Assembly: GCA_001873115.1 (NCBI GenBank)
Contig: MNYK01000025.1
Span: 1 to 49,332 of the forward strand
Direction of reading: 5' to 3'
DNA: 49,332 bases
Origin: Desulfobacterales bacterium CG2_30_60_27
GTDB taxonomy: Bacteria; Desulfobacterota; Desulfobulbia; Desulfobulbales; CG2-30-60-27
Of the stretch, positions 9,762-18,786 are shown piece by piece. Position numbers and translations under genes: made by a program. Every line of letters begins with the position of its first letter. Within the stretch, counting starts at the first letter, position 1. The notes beneath the pieces were generated by a model. That model made no database searches, had not been told where the DNA came from, and saw only the letters and a program-made list of their open reading frames with translations.

Positions 9762-11843
9762 TTGCCCGACCGGCACACCCTGACCCTGGCCGGTAAGTGC
9801 GCCAAGGGCGATATCATCACGGTGCGTAACGCCGACAGTGGCGTGGTGCTTGGCCGGACCAGCCGGGCGGCCAGCAGCACCTCCTGGACGCTACGCATTG
9901 CCCGCCTAAGCACGGCCCCCTGCCGGGTTCGCGCCGAGGCGGGCGGTGAGTCCGCGGAAAAGGCGGTGAGCAACGCCCCCGAGGCTTGCCTCAGCCCGCC
10001 GGTTGAACCGCCCACCACGCCGCCCCCGCCCACGGCCGGGTCAGGGTCATATCAGGTGCTGGCCTTCAACGACCTGGGCATGCATTGCTATGATCGCGAC
10101 TTCTCCGTACTTTCCCTGCTGCCCCCCTTCAACGTCATCCACGCCCAAGTGGTCAAGAAGGGCGGCGAGCCGGACCTCCTGAATGACAGCCAGGTGAGCG
10201 TCTCCTACGCGGCCGTAACGGACCAGCAGGGTTCCCGCACCACCACCAGCGTTGGCAAGACCAATTTCTGGGACAATATCTACGGTCTCTTCGGCGTGAC
10301 CCGCGCGGTTGACGTGGGCATCCTGGGCGCCAAGATGCCCGGCGCCGCCAATACCCCGCAACCCATGGGCGCGTATGACCCCCAGAAGGGCTGGTTCACC
10401 GCCGCTGGCATCCCGATCACCGCCATCGACGACCAGGGCCAGACCAATGATTACCCGATGATGCGCATCACGGCCAAGGACAAGACCACCGGCACCGTGC
10501 TCGACTCCACCGATATCGTGCTGCCGGTTTCCGCCGAGATGCACTGCAGCGACTGCCATGCCAGCGGCGGCGTCGCGGCCAACAGCCAGGAAGCGGCCAA
10601 CTACGGCATTGCCGCCTGGAGCATCAAGACGGACAGCGAACAGGCCTATCGCCAGAACATTCTGATCCTGCACGATGCCAAGCACAACACCAACCTCATG
10701 GCCTCGCAGCCGGTGCTGTGCGCCTCCTGCCACTACTCACCGGCCCTCGACCTGGCCGGCGCCGGCCCCCAGGGTAATCAGCTCGGCAAACCCCTGCTCT
10801 CCGCCGTCATCCACGGCCGCCATGGCAAGACCATGGCCGGCAACCTGCCGAATACCAGCAACCCGGCCATTATTCCTGAAAACGGCACCACCTCCTGCTA
10901 TTTCTGCCATCCCGGCAGCACCACCAAGTGTCTGCGCGGCGCCATGGGTAGCGCTGGCCTGACTTGCCAGAACTGCCACGGTGGCCTGCTGGCCGTATCT
11001 GGCGCCCTCGGCGGCAACCGGACCCCCTGGGTGAACGAGCCGACCTGCCAGTCCTGCCATACCGGCGATGCCGTAAGCCACCTGGGCAGCTCGATTCGCG
11101 GCACGGTCACCTATAATCCGGCCGACCCCACCGCGACACCGCTGGTGGCCACCAACAAGCGCTTTGCCGAGGAGAGCAACACCCTGTACCGCAACAGCCG
11201 CGGTCATAGCGGCATTGCCTGCGAAAGCTGCCACGGCAGCACGCACGCCATCTGGCCGTCCCTTGAGCCCAACGACAACGTGGCCGCCACCCAGATCCAG
11301 GGCCACGCCGGAACGATCATCGAGTGCAGCGCCTGCCATGGTACCGGCCTGGCCCTGACTACCGCCGGCCCCCACGGCATGCACAACGTCAATGATAAGG
11401 CCTGGAACAAGGACCACGAGGAGTTCTATAAAAAGGATCCGCTTGCATGCCAGGCATGTCACGGTACCGATCTGCGCGGTACCGTGTTGTCACGGGCCGC
11501 GGCCGCCCGGACGCTGGCTGGTGACGACAACCAGGTCGTGTCAATAGCCAAGGGCACCCGGATCGGTTGCGGCCTCTGCCACGACAATCCGCTCACCGGC
11601 GGCTCCGACCCGGTGCCGACGCCGACGCCGACGCCAACCCCGGCCCCGGGCAGCCCGGACGGCGCCACCCTCTATACCGCCTATTGTGCGTCCTGCCACA
11701 AGGCACTGGCCACCTCCTCCAAACGGGGGGTCGGTTCCAACACCATCCAACAGGCCATCGCGGCCGACAGGGGTGGCATGGGCTCGCTCACCTTTCTGAG
11801 TACGGCCCAGATTGATGCCATTGCCTATGCCCTGTCACATTAG
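9762..11843 (+). CDS. Decaheme c-type cytochrome-like protein (10 CXXCH), probably lacking its native N-terminus
   Basis: CXXCH at CSDCH, CASCH, CYFCH, CQNCH, CQSCH, CESCH, CSACH, CQACH, CGLCH, CASCH; PTPTPTPT linker then a class I cytochrome-like C-terminus. TTG start; in-frame TAG at 9738-9740; no signal peptide visible. Confidence 0.85.
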   Translation: MPDRHTLTLAGKCAKGDIITVRNADSGVVLGRTSRAASSTSWTLRIARLSTAPCRVRAEAGGESAEKAVSNAPEACLSPPVEPPTTPPPPTAGSGSYQVLAFNDLGMHCYDRDFSVLSLLPPFNVIHAQVVKKGGEPDLLNDSQVSVSYAAVTDQQGSRTTTSVGKTNFWDNIYGLFGVTRAVDVGILGAKMPGAANTPQPMGAYDPQKGWFTAAGIPITAIDDQGQTNDYPMMRITAKDKTTGTVLDSTDIVLPVSAEMHCSDCHASGGVAANSQEAANYGIAAWSIKTDSEQAYRQNILILHDAKHNTNLMASQPVLCASCHYSPALDLAGAGPQGNQLGKPLLSAVIHGRHGKTMAGNLPNTSNPAIIPENGTTSCYFCHPGSTTKCLRGAMGSAGLTCQNCHGGLLAVSGALGGNRTPWVNEPTCQSCHTGDAVSHLGSSIRGTVTYNPADPTATPLVATNKRFAEESNTLYRNSRGHSGIACESCHGSTHAIWPSLEPNDNVAATQIQGHAGTIIECSACHGTGLALTTAGPHGMHNVNDKAWNKDHEEFYKKDPLACQACHGTDLRGTVLSRAAAARTLAGDDNQVVSIAKGTRIGCGLCHDNPLTGGSDPVPTPTPTPTPAPGSPDGATLYTAYCASCHKALATSSKRGVGSNTIQQAIAADRGGMGSLTFLSTAQIDAIAYALSH

Positions 11844-11878
11844 ATAAATTGGACAACAGGCTGCCCAGTCGGGCGCCA

Positions 11879-11909
11879 GGGGGGAAGACGCAAGTCTTCC
11901 CCCCTTTTT
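11879..11909 (+). terminator. Strong rho-independent terminator after cytochrome gene
   Basis: GGGGGGAAGAC-gcaa-GTCTTCCCCCC followed by TTTTT. Confidence 0.93.
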
Positions 11910-12011
11910 ATTGGCAACCAGGCCGGCGCAAGGTTCTCAAGAAAGCCCTCCTCTTTTGCAAGCCGATTCTTTACAATGGGATGGGGTCAAGAGATGAGCA
12001 GGGAAAAAACC

Positions 12012-12803
12012 ATGACAAGCTGGCGGAAGACCATGCGGCTCTGGCCGCTGCTCCTGCTCTGCGGCCTGGGGCCGGCCTGCTGCCTGGCGGCGGACGCGGG
12101 CCTGCCCTTTGCCCCGGGCGAAAAACTCACCTTCCAGCTCAGGTGGGGACTGATCCCGGCCGGCAGCACCACCCTCATGGTGGCGCCTACCGAGAAAATG
12201 GACGGCGCCATGGCTCAGCACCTGGTGATGACCGCCGAGACCAATGCCTTTGTGGACGTGTTCTACAAGGTGCGGGACCGGATCGACTCCTATACCAGCG
12301 CCGATGTCAGCTATACCCTGCTGTACCGCAACCGCCAGCGGGAAGGCCACTCCAAGCGCAACGTCGTGGTCAATTTCGACTGGACCAGGATGCAGGCTGT
12401 CTTCAGCAACTTCGATGAAAAGAACGAGCCCATCGCCATTCCCCCGGGTACCCTGGATCCGCTGGCCTCGTTCTATTACGTGCGCACCCTGGTGCTGCTA
12501 CCGGGCAAGGTACTTTACCGCCCCTTGACCGACGGCAAAAAAGCGGTGATCAGCCAGGTGCGGGTTCTGGCCGAGGAGGAGGTCACGGTGCCGGCCGGCA
12601 CCTTCCAAACCATCCGCTTTGAGCCGGACCTGTCCGAGGCCGGCGGGGTGTTTGAAAAGAGCAAAGATGCCGGGATGACCGTCTGGGTGACCGCCGACCG
12701 CCGTCACATCCCGGTGAAGATCACCAGCAAGGTGGTGGTCGGCCATTTCACCGGTGAACTGCTAAGCATGGAAGGGGTTCAGGAACTCCCGGCCGCCCCG
12801 TAA
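12012..12803 (+). CDS. DUF3108 domain-containing exported protein
   Basis: Signal peptide MTSWRKTMRLWPLLLLCGLGPACCLAADA; FAPGEKLTFQLRWGLIPAGSTTLMV; start choice among 11976/11994/12012 uncertain. Confidence 0.78.
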   Translation: MTSWRKTMRLWPLLLLCGLGPACCLAADAGLPFAPGEKLTFQLRWGLIPAGSTTLMVAPTEKMDGAMAQHLVMTAETNAFVDVFYKVRDRIDSYTSADVSYTLLYRNRQREGHSKRNVVVNFDWTRMQAVFSNFDEKNEPIAIPPGTLDPLASFYYVRTLVLLPGKVLYRPLTDGKKAVISQVRVLAEEEVTVPAGTFQTIRFEPDLSEAGGVFEKSKDAGMTVWVTADRRHIPVKITSKVVVGHFTGELLSMEGVQELPAAP

Positions 12804-13777
12804 GCCAGCGCGGCCCAAGCCAACTCCTGCCGCACCATTTCCCGGAGCTCCAAGGGCGCCAACACCCGGGCCCCGGCCCCCCAGGAGAGCACCCAGCGCA
12901 TCACCTCCCTGAGGTTGGTGGCCGGGAAGCTCAGTTCCGCGCCGCCGTCGGCCATGGCGGTCAAAACCTGTCTGACATGCCACTGCCGTTCGGCCGCGTA
13001 CGGGGCGGTGGGCTTGTCGAAGCGCAGCCGCACCCGAAATTCCTGGTCGCCGCCGAAAATACCGAAGCGATTCTCCAGCAATTTTTCCGCGTCAAAATTC
13101 TTGGGTATGGCAAAGGTGCGCGACTGCATCTCGGCCCGGCGGATGCGCGACAGGGCAAAAGTGCGCTGCGCCTCGCGCAGATGACAGTAGGCCAGCAGAT
13201 ACCATTCACCCCGGTGCCGCACGACATGGAAGGGATCGACGTTACGCACCACCGCCTTGTCCGCCCCTGGTTTCTGATAGAGGATGATCAGACCGCGGTT
13301 CTTGGCAAGGGCCGCGGCCACCGTGTCCCAAATTGCCGGCACGATGCTGGTCTCGGGTTCCTGGGTAACGGACAGCCGGGTGTCCACCCAGGCGGGCTGC
13401 ACCGATACCTTGTCGGGCAGGGAGGACTCGATCTTGCGAAACACCTGGGCCAACTGGCGGTGAATGGGGGTATTCTCATAGTGGGCCAGGGCCTTTTCCG
13501 CGATACAGATGGCGAACAGGTCGCTCTCGTTCAAGGTGATGGCCGGCAGGGCGTAACTCTCCTCGGTATATAGATAGCCATGCCGGGCGCCATCGTAGTC
13601 AATGGGCGCGTCCCGCTGATTCTTGAGAAAGTCGATGTCCCGGAGGATGGTCTTGCTGCTCACCTCGTAGTCGCGGGCCAGGGTGGCGCAGTTGACCAGC
13701 CGGCCGGCGCGCATCCCCTCGCGGATCCTCCGGTCGATGAAGATATGGCGGAGCAGTTGGTTCTTGTCCTGGGGCAT
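12779..13777 (-). CDS. WYL-domain HTH transcriptional regulator
   Basis: N-terminal HTH (CATLARDYEVSSKTILRDIDFLKN), WYL region (VRNVDPFHVVRHRGEWYLLAYCHLREAQRTFALSRI); overlaps 3' end of DUF3108 gene. Confidence 0.9.
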   Translation of the reverse strand: MPQDKNQLLRHIFIDRRIREGMRAGRLVNCATLARDYEVSSKTILRDIDFLKNQRDAPIDYDGARHGYLYTEESYALPAITLNESDLFAICIAEKALAHYENTPIHRQLAQVFRKIESSLPDKVSVQPAWVDTRLSVTQEPETSIVPAIWDTVAAALAKNRGLIILYQKPGADKAVVRNVDPFHVVRHRGEWYLLAYCHLREAQRTFALSRIRRAEMQSRTFAIPKNFDAEKLLENRFGIFGGDQEFRVRLRFDKPTAPYAAERQWHVRQVLTAMADGGAELSFPATNLREVMRWVLSWGAGARVLAPLELREMVRQELAWAALAYGAAGSS

Positions 13778-13808
13778 GACCAGGTCCTCCTTTTTTTATT
13801 TTGGTCTA

Positions 13809-13823
13809 GGACATCATTTGTCC
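13809..13823. promoter_or_regulatory. Candidate WYL-regulator operator: inverted repeat GGACA-N5-TGTCC
   Basis: ggacatcatttgtcc in the divergent intergenic region. Confidence 0.5.
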
Positions 13824-13887
13824 CAGGTGCCATGATAAAAAGAAGGCAAGAGAAAGGCAACCGCTAACTCATCGCAAGGAGAACATC

Positions 13888-14124
13888 ATGATGCTCGACA
13901 GCACGGATTTTATGGAAGGATTTATCGCCGCCGCCCGCACCTTCGGACTCGATCTGGCCGCCACCCCGGAACGTGTCCTTGTCCACTGCCGGCCCCTGGC
14001 CGCCGAAACCAGCCTCTGGGCAGGCACCCACCTGACCATGGACGATTATCTGGCCATCCCGACCTTTATCCGCCAGGGGCGAGGTGTTCAGGCATGCATA
14101 GCCACCGGATTTATCGATAAATGA
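13888..14124 (+). CDS. 78-aa hypothetical protein divergent from the WYL regulator
   Basis: ATG preceded by aaggagaacatc (good RBS); no recognised domain. Confidence 0.65.
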   Translation: MMLDSTDFMEGFIAAARTFGLDLAATPERVLVHCRPLAAETSLWAGTHLTMDDYLAIPTFIRQGRGVQACIATGFIDK

Positions 14125-14259
14125 GCCGGCCGGCCGCGGCTGTGGGGCGGTGCGGCCCCACGGCCCAGCCAGATCATGCGCGGCACCAGGGAATTTTTTG
14201 TTTGACAAACCTTTTAGTTTATAGCAATACTGACCAATCTTAAATTGATAAGTAATAAC

Positions 14260-14454
14260 GTAACTATCCAGCAGAACCGCAACCCAGGGGAGTTCCCGGA
14301 CTGGAAATGCTTTTCGCGGGTTCGTCCGCAACCGGGCGCAGGATGCGCAGGAGGTCGCGGACGCCTCGGAGGCGGGCAGGACGCCCGCCGAGAATGAGCG
14401 AAAAGTATTTTCAGTCCGGGAACGATTGACTGCCGACACAAGCTGAATAGTTAC
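14260..14454. mobile_element. 195-bp MITE-like element, copy 2 (IS66-type ends: 5'-GTAA, 8-bp target duplication)
   Basis: TIR GTAACTATCCAGC (14260-14272) and GCTGAATAGTTAC (14442-14454, 1 mismatch); flanked by direct repeat GTAATAAC (14252-14259 and 14455-14462); no CDS inside. Confidence 0.85.
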
Positions 14455-14583
14455 GTAATAACGTGAATTGATAATTCCTCACTCCGCAAATTCCCCAATC
14501 GAAAATTACTGAATCGATAACTGCGTTAGAGGTTCCCCTTTAATCCGGGGACATTGTTGTCAATTTCATCTGGGGGAGACACC

Positions 14584-17409
14584 ATGGAGAAGGCGGCACG
14601 GCAATTGCTTGCGCTTGGCACCGCGTGTATGATCGGACTTACGACTACGCTAACCGGCTGTAGTAGTGGGGGCGGTGGCGATGTGGCGGCAACGTCCAGC
14701 GACACCAATGCCAACGGCGAGGTTCTCTCGAGCCTGTCCACCGGTTTTACACTGCCGGCCGAGCTTTCGGCCGTACCCGCCTCCAGCGTGCAAGGCGCCG
14801 GGGTGGCAAGCGCGGACAAAATCACCAAAACCGTTTCCTTTGCCGCCGCGCTCAGGCGCGTGGCCTCGGCGGCGGCGGACCTGCCCTCGACCTCTGATTA
14901 TGCCCAGACCACGGGCGCTAAATACGTTGAAGAGCCGGCCCTCGACCGCTTTGCGATTATCGAGCAGGTCTTGAAGGCGGTCGGTCAGACCAGGTATGCC
15001 GACGCCGCCAACATCAACAACGGTCCCTACAAGGCCATGATTGCCTGGGCCGATGAAAAAAATGGCGTGCAGGTCAAGACCCTGGAGCCCTGGGTCGTCG
15101 ACTCCCGCATGATCGTCATCGACGGCCAGGACGTCAACCGCGTCCTCGCCTGGATCGAGGAGTCCGACTCCGAGGCCCCGGACGGCATCAGCCTGGTCAA
15201 GGCGGAATTCAAGATCTACCAGGCCGCCACCCTGGACGTGGACGGTAAAATTCTCGATTACGGCAAGTGGGAGTTGAACGTCAAGTTCTCCGAGGACGGC
15301 ACCGACTTCTTCGTGGCCACCTGCGAGCCGAATCCGGATGGCGGTTCCATCATCAAGGTGAACGAGCACGAGGAGATGGGCAACGGCACCGAGGGCATGA
15401 AGGGCGTGCTCTACCGGGCCGGGACCACTGGCTACGGCAAGGTGCAGTATACCGACTGGGAAGGGGTTGACTGGCAGTCCTGCGGCGAAAACTGCACGCC
15501 GGAGACGCCCACCGCCCAATACGCCTATAATGAAAACTATCTGGGCAGCCAAAAAACCGGGGCTGATCCGGTCTACAAGGACCGCAACAACAGCTATGAG
15601 ATGACCCATAACTACGGGTTGTTCTATGACGAGAATCCGCCCGACGGCGTTACGGCCGGCGATGACGTGAAAAAGCACAACCAGTTCGGTTTCCCGTTGA
15701 CCTATACCAATACCGACGGCCACAAGAGCTTTGCCTATTACGGCGCCTGGCAGGGCCGCCATCAGATCTGGGCGGGCGGCGGCGACGGCCAGGGCGTGCC
15801 GGCCGGCACCACGGTAACCAAGGAGGCCTGGGGCGCCGGGGTTCCCGAGACCTTCACCGTGGCCGACAGCCTGCAGGGCACCTTCACCAAGCGGACCTAT
15901 GTGGACGCCAGCCTGGCCGACATCGTCAACGTGCCGGTCGAGACCTGGCTCAACAAAAACTTTGCCCTGTTCTACAACGACAGCAACAATTGGCAACAGT
16001 GTGAAAACGGCTGGGTTGAGATGGTTCCGCCGAATCCGCCTGAACCGCCGAGTCCGCCGATCTGCCGTGATCATAATGGCGAGGTAAAGGAGTTTACCCC
16101 CTACACCCCGGGCCCGGAACTCATCGTCTCCCTGGAAGACCGCAAGAATGTCAACATCGACCAGTGGGACAACGAGACGCACATGCAAAAGAGGTATGTC
16201 TATCTGAACGATGCTGCTGCGCCCAGCGGGGAAGGTTTCGGGGAAGGTTTCTATGAGGCCATGCAAGGGCAGAACGGCAAGATGGTGGCCGCTGAGCCGG
16301 CCGTTAAATACAGCCCCGCACCGGGCGACCAGCTTAATATCAACATGGGCGGCTCCATCTACATCGCCTATACCGGTCAGTTCGCCGGGACCACCGGCTG
16401 GGTGCAGAAGGAGCTGACCAGCTTCGACAACCAGAACTGGCGGCCCGTTTTCGGGACCAACGATACCCCCTTCACCCCGGAGCTGGGCCGGGAATATTAC
16501 ATGAACAGCAACGGCGTAAACTATGTGGTCAAGCGTAAGGCCATAGACAACGTGGCCAACTCCTACGACGTGTTGCTGGAGGTGCAGACCACGGCCAACC
16601 CGGCCAACTGCACCGCTAGCGACTGCTCAAAAATCCTGCCCGCCGCGGCCGACTACCTGCGCACCCCCTGGGATATGACCGTGCGCTATGCCCTGGTGAC
16701 CGATGCCGCTGACCCGAACTACCTGCTGCTCACCTATCTTACCGACGACCCGAACACCCCGACGGTTGAGACGGGAACGGTATACCAACAGGGCGGCTGG
16801 GGGCTGCAGGCCTGGAGCACCAATGCCACCGAGACGACGGATAACGACTATCCCATCGACGCCGACGGCAATCAAGTGGCGGTTGACGACTACGGCATGC
16901 CGACCGGCGGCATCCGCCCGGTGGAATTCAACTGGGAATACTCCGCCTCCGGCGGCTAGGGCGCGCAGCAGTATCTGCTCGATGGTGACGGGAACTACGT
17001 GATTCTCGCCAATCCGATCATGCTGGAGCAGATTACCGTCGCCACCAATGTCCCCGACGTGACCAAGAACCTGCTGCTGCAATTCGACGGCTGGATGCAC
17101 GGCCTGCCGGACATGCATGATGCCCTGAAGCAGGCGGATTGGGACATCAGCAACATCTGGGAAAAGATCATCAACATCCCGGCCGGCACCGCGGTTACCG
17201 ATAGCAACGGCATCGGCTACTACATCAAACCGCTGGAAACCAGCATCTTCCTGGCGGTTGTCCCTGCTGACACCGCTGGCCTGCCGGACCTCACCCGGGC
17301 CGACAGCATTAATCTGGACACCGACGTCCCGACCTTCACCGAGCATGGCATGGGCGATAAGCCTGATATCAGCACGGTGAAATATTCCGAGGGCGTGCTG
17401 GTGGAGTAA
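14584..17409 (+). pseudogene. Large exported lipoprotein of unknown family, interrupted by in-frame TAG at 16957-16959
   Basis: RBS gggggag then MEKAARQLLALGTACMIGLTTTLTGCSS lipobox. Frame stays open to 17409 after the TAG (GAQQYLLDGDGNYVILANPIMLEQITVAT...). Functional status unresolved: nonsense, recoding or sequencing error. Confidence 0.75.
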
Positions 17410-17422
17410 CCGGCAAGCAAAC

Positions 17423-17456
17423 CCAGGCCCGGACGCCGCCAGGCGCCCGGGCCTGG
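17423..17456. terminator. Hairpin between convergent genes (10-bp perfect stem, no strong U tract)
   Basis: CCAGGCCCGG ... CCGGGCCTGG. Confidence 0.5.
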
Positions 17457-17461
17457 CCCCC

Positions 17462-17887
17462 TTAGAACTCCGAGCCGTTCACCTTTTTGCGCAGTTTTTT
17501 CCGCTCGCCGGACTTGACCTTGCCCTCCAACCGGCGGACCCGCGACGCCCGCGTCGGGGCGGTGGGCCGACGCTTCTTCGCCACCACGGTCACGGCGTGC
17601 AGCAGTTCGGACAAGCGCATGAGGGCGTCCTCCCGGTTGCGCTCCTGGCTGCGGAAACGTTGCGCCCGGATAACAATAAAGCCATCCCGACTCACCCGCC
17701 GATCACCAGTTGCCATCAGCCGCGTCTTATAAAATTCCGGCAGCACGGTCGAGGCCATGAAATTGAAACGGAGCTGCACCGCAGTGGCGGAGCGGTTGAC
17801 GTGCTGGCCGCCCGGCCCCTGGGCGGTGACGTATTGAAACTCCAGTTCCTGGTCCGGGATGATTATGGTGCTGGAAATCCACAGCAT
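17462..17887 (-). CDS. arfB: Peptidyl-tRNA hydrolase / ribosome rescue factor ArfB (YaeJ)
   Basis: QGPGGQHVNRSATAVQLRFN GGQ motif and basic C-terminal tail KVKSGERKKLRKKV. Confidence 0.93.
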   Translation of the reverse strand: MLWISSTIIIPDQELEFQYVTAQGPGGQHVNRSATAVQLRFNFMASTVLPEFYKTRLMATGDRRVSRDGFIVIRAQRFRSQERNREDALMRLSELLHAVTVVAKKRRPTAPTRASRVRRLEGKVKSGERKKLRKKVNGSEF

Positions 17888-17920
17888 GGCACACCTTCGA
17901 GCCGCTAGCGGCTAGCGGCC

Positions 17921-18202
17921 CTATTTATAGAGGCAGAGGTAGGCGGTGTCCACCGTCGCCCGCACCATAAACTTCACATCACGGGCCACGGTGAACGACT
18001 GCCCGGGCCCGAAGCTCTGCCAGCTTGGGTTGCCGGGCAGTTGCGCCTCAAGCTCGCCTGAAACCACAGTCATGATCTCCACGGAGGCGGTGCCGAACTC
18101 ATAGGTCCCCGGGGCCATGACGCCCACGGTGGCCGGGCCGTCCACACTGGCAAAGGCAAGGGATTTCACCTTGCCGTCAAAATATTCGTTGGTCTTGAAC
18201 AT
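17921..18202 (-). CDS. ppnP: Pyrimidine/purine nucleoside phosphorylase (DUF1255/PpnP)
   Basis: 93 aa; VKSLAFASVDGPATVGVMAPGTYEFGTASVEIMTVVSGEL. Confidence 0.92.
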   Translation of the reverse strand: MFKTNEYFDGKVKSLAFASVDGPATVGVMAPGTYEFGTASVEIMTVVSGELEAQLPGNPSWQSFGPGQSFTVARDVKFMVRATVDTAYLCLYK

Positions 18203-18208
18203 CGCTTT

Positions 18209-18634
18209 TCATCTCCTTAAAGTAGTTGTAAAAAAATCCCTGCGCCCGGCTTGCCGCCGATGCCAATAGACCGCCGCCAGATAGACCGCCCCCGCGCCCA
18301 GCAGGTCGGCCAGGAAATCCCGCCAGTCGGCGGTTCTGGTCCTCGTCAAGGTTCCCTGCAGCACCTCGATCAGCGCCCCCCAAAAAACCGCAAACAGCCA
18401 GCCCCGGAACCAGCCCGGCAACGGTCGCGTGCCAAGGGGCGCAAAAGACCAGCCGGCCAGCAGGGTCACCACGGCAAAGGCGGCGGCGTGCTGCAGTTTA
18501 TCCCAGCCAAAAACCCCGGATACCCTTGGGGGAGATGGCGTAAGCGCCAGCCACAGGACAAGGAGCACCCAGGCAACAAGCAGGACGAACCGCGGGAAAT
18601 GCGCCCGGATTTTTGCAACAATGGCAGACGCCAC
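18209..18634 (-). CDS. VanZ-family membrane protein
   Basis: GWDKLQHAAAFAVVTLL, WGALIEVLQGTLTRTRTADWRDFLADLLGAG. Confidence 0.85.
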   Translation of the reverse strand: MASAIVAKIRAHFPRFVLLVAWVLLVLWLALTPSPPRVSGVFGWDKLQHAAAFAVVTLLAGWSFAPLGTRPLPGWFRGWLFAVFWGALIEVLQGTLTRTRTADWRDFLADLLGAGAVYLAAVYWHRRQAGRRDFFTTTLRR

Positions 18635-18786
18635 AGACCAACCCCCTCTTCATTATTGACGAGATGAAAAACTACAGGATACTAAACGCCACGTCAACAA
18701 AACACCCACCCCTTGCCATCCCCACCCCTGGTATGATAATGTCAGGCAGGTGGCTGGCACCGTGCCGCCAAAGCAAGGAGAGGCCC

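Noticed and set aside
11611-11640. Short tandem ccgacg repeats as a possible microsatellite
   Set aside because: Explained by a Pro-Thr linker (PTPTPTPT) in the cytochrome coding sequence.
14214-14441. Similar minus ORFs over MITE copies (MCRQ..VPGLKILFAHSRRASCPPPRR)
   Set aside because: Conserved only because the DNA element is repeated; stops and starts come from flanks, no RBS, palindromic DNA explains it.
14650-16266. 538-aa minus-strand ORF opposite the lipoprotein gene
   Set aside because: Composition-driven antisense ORF (V/G/H-rich, no motifs); the plus frame has RBS, lipobox and coherent sequence.
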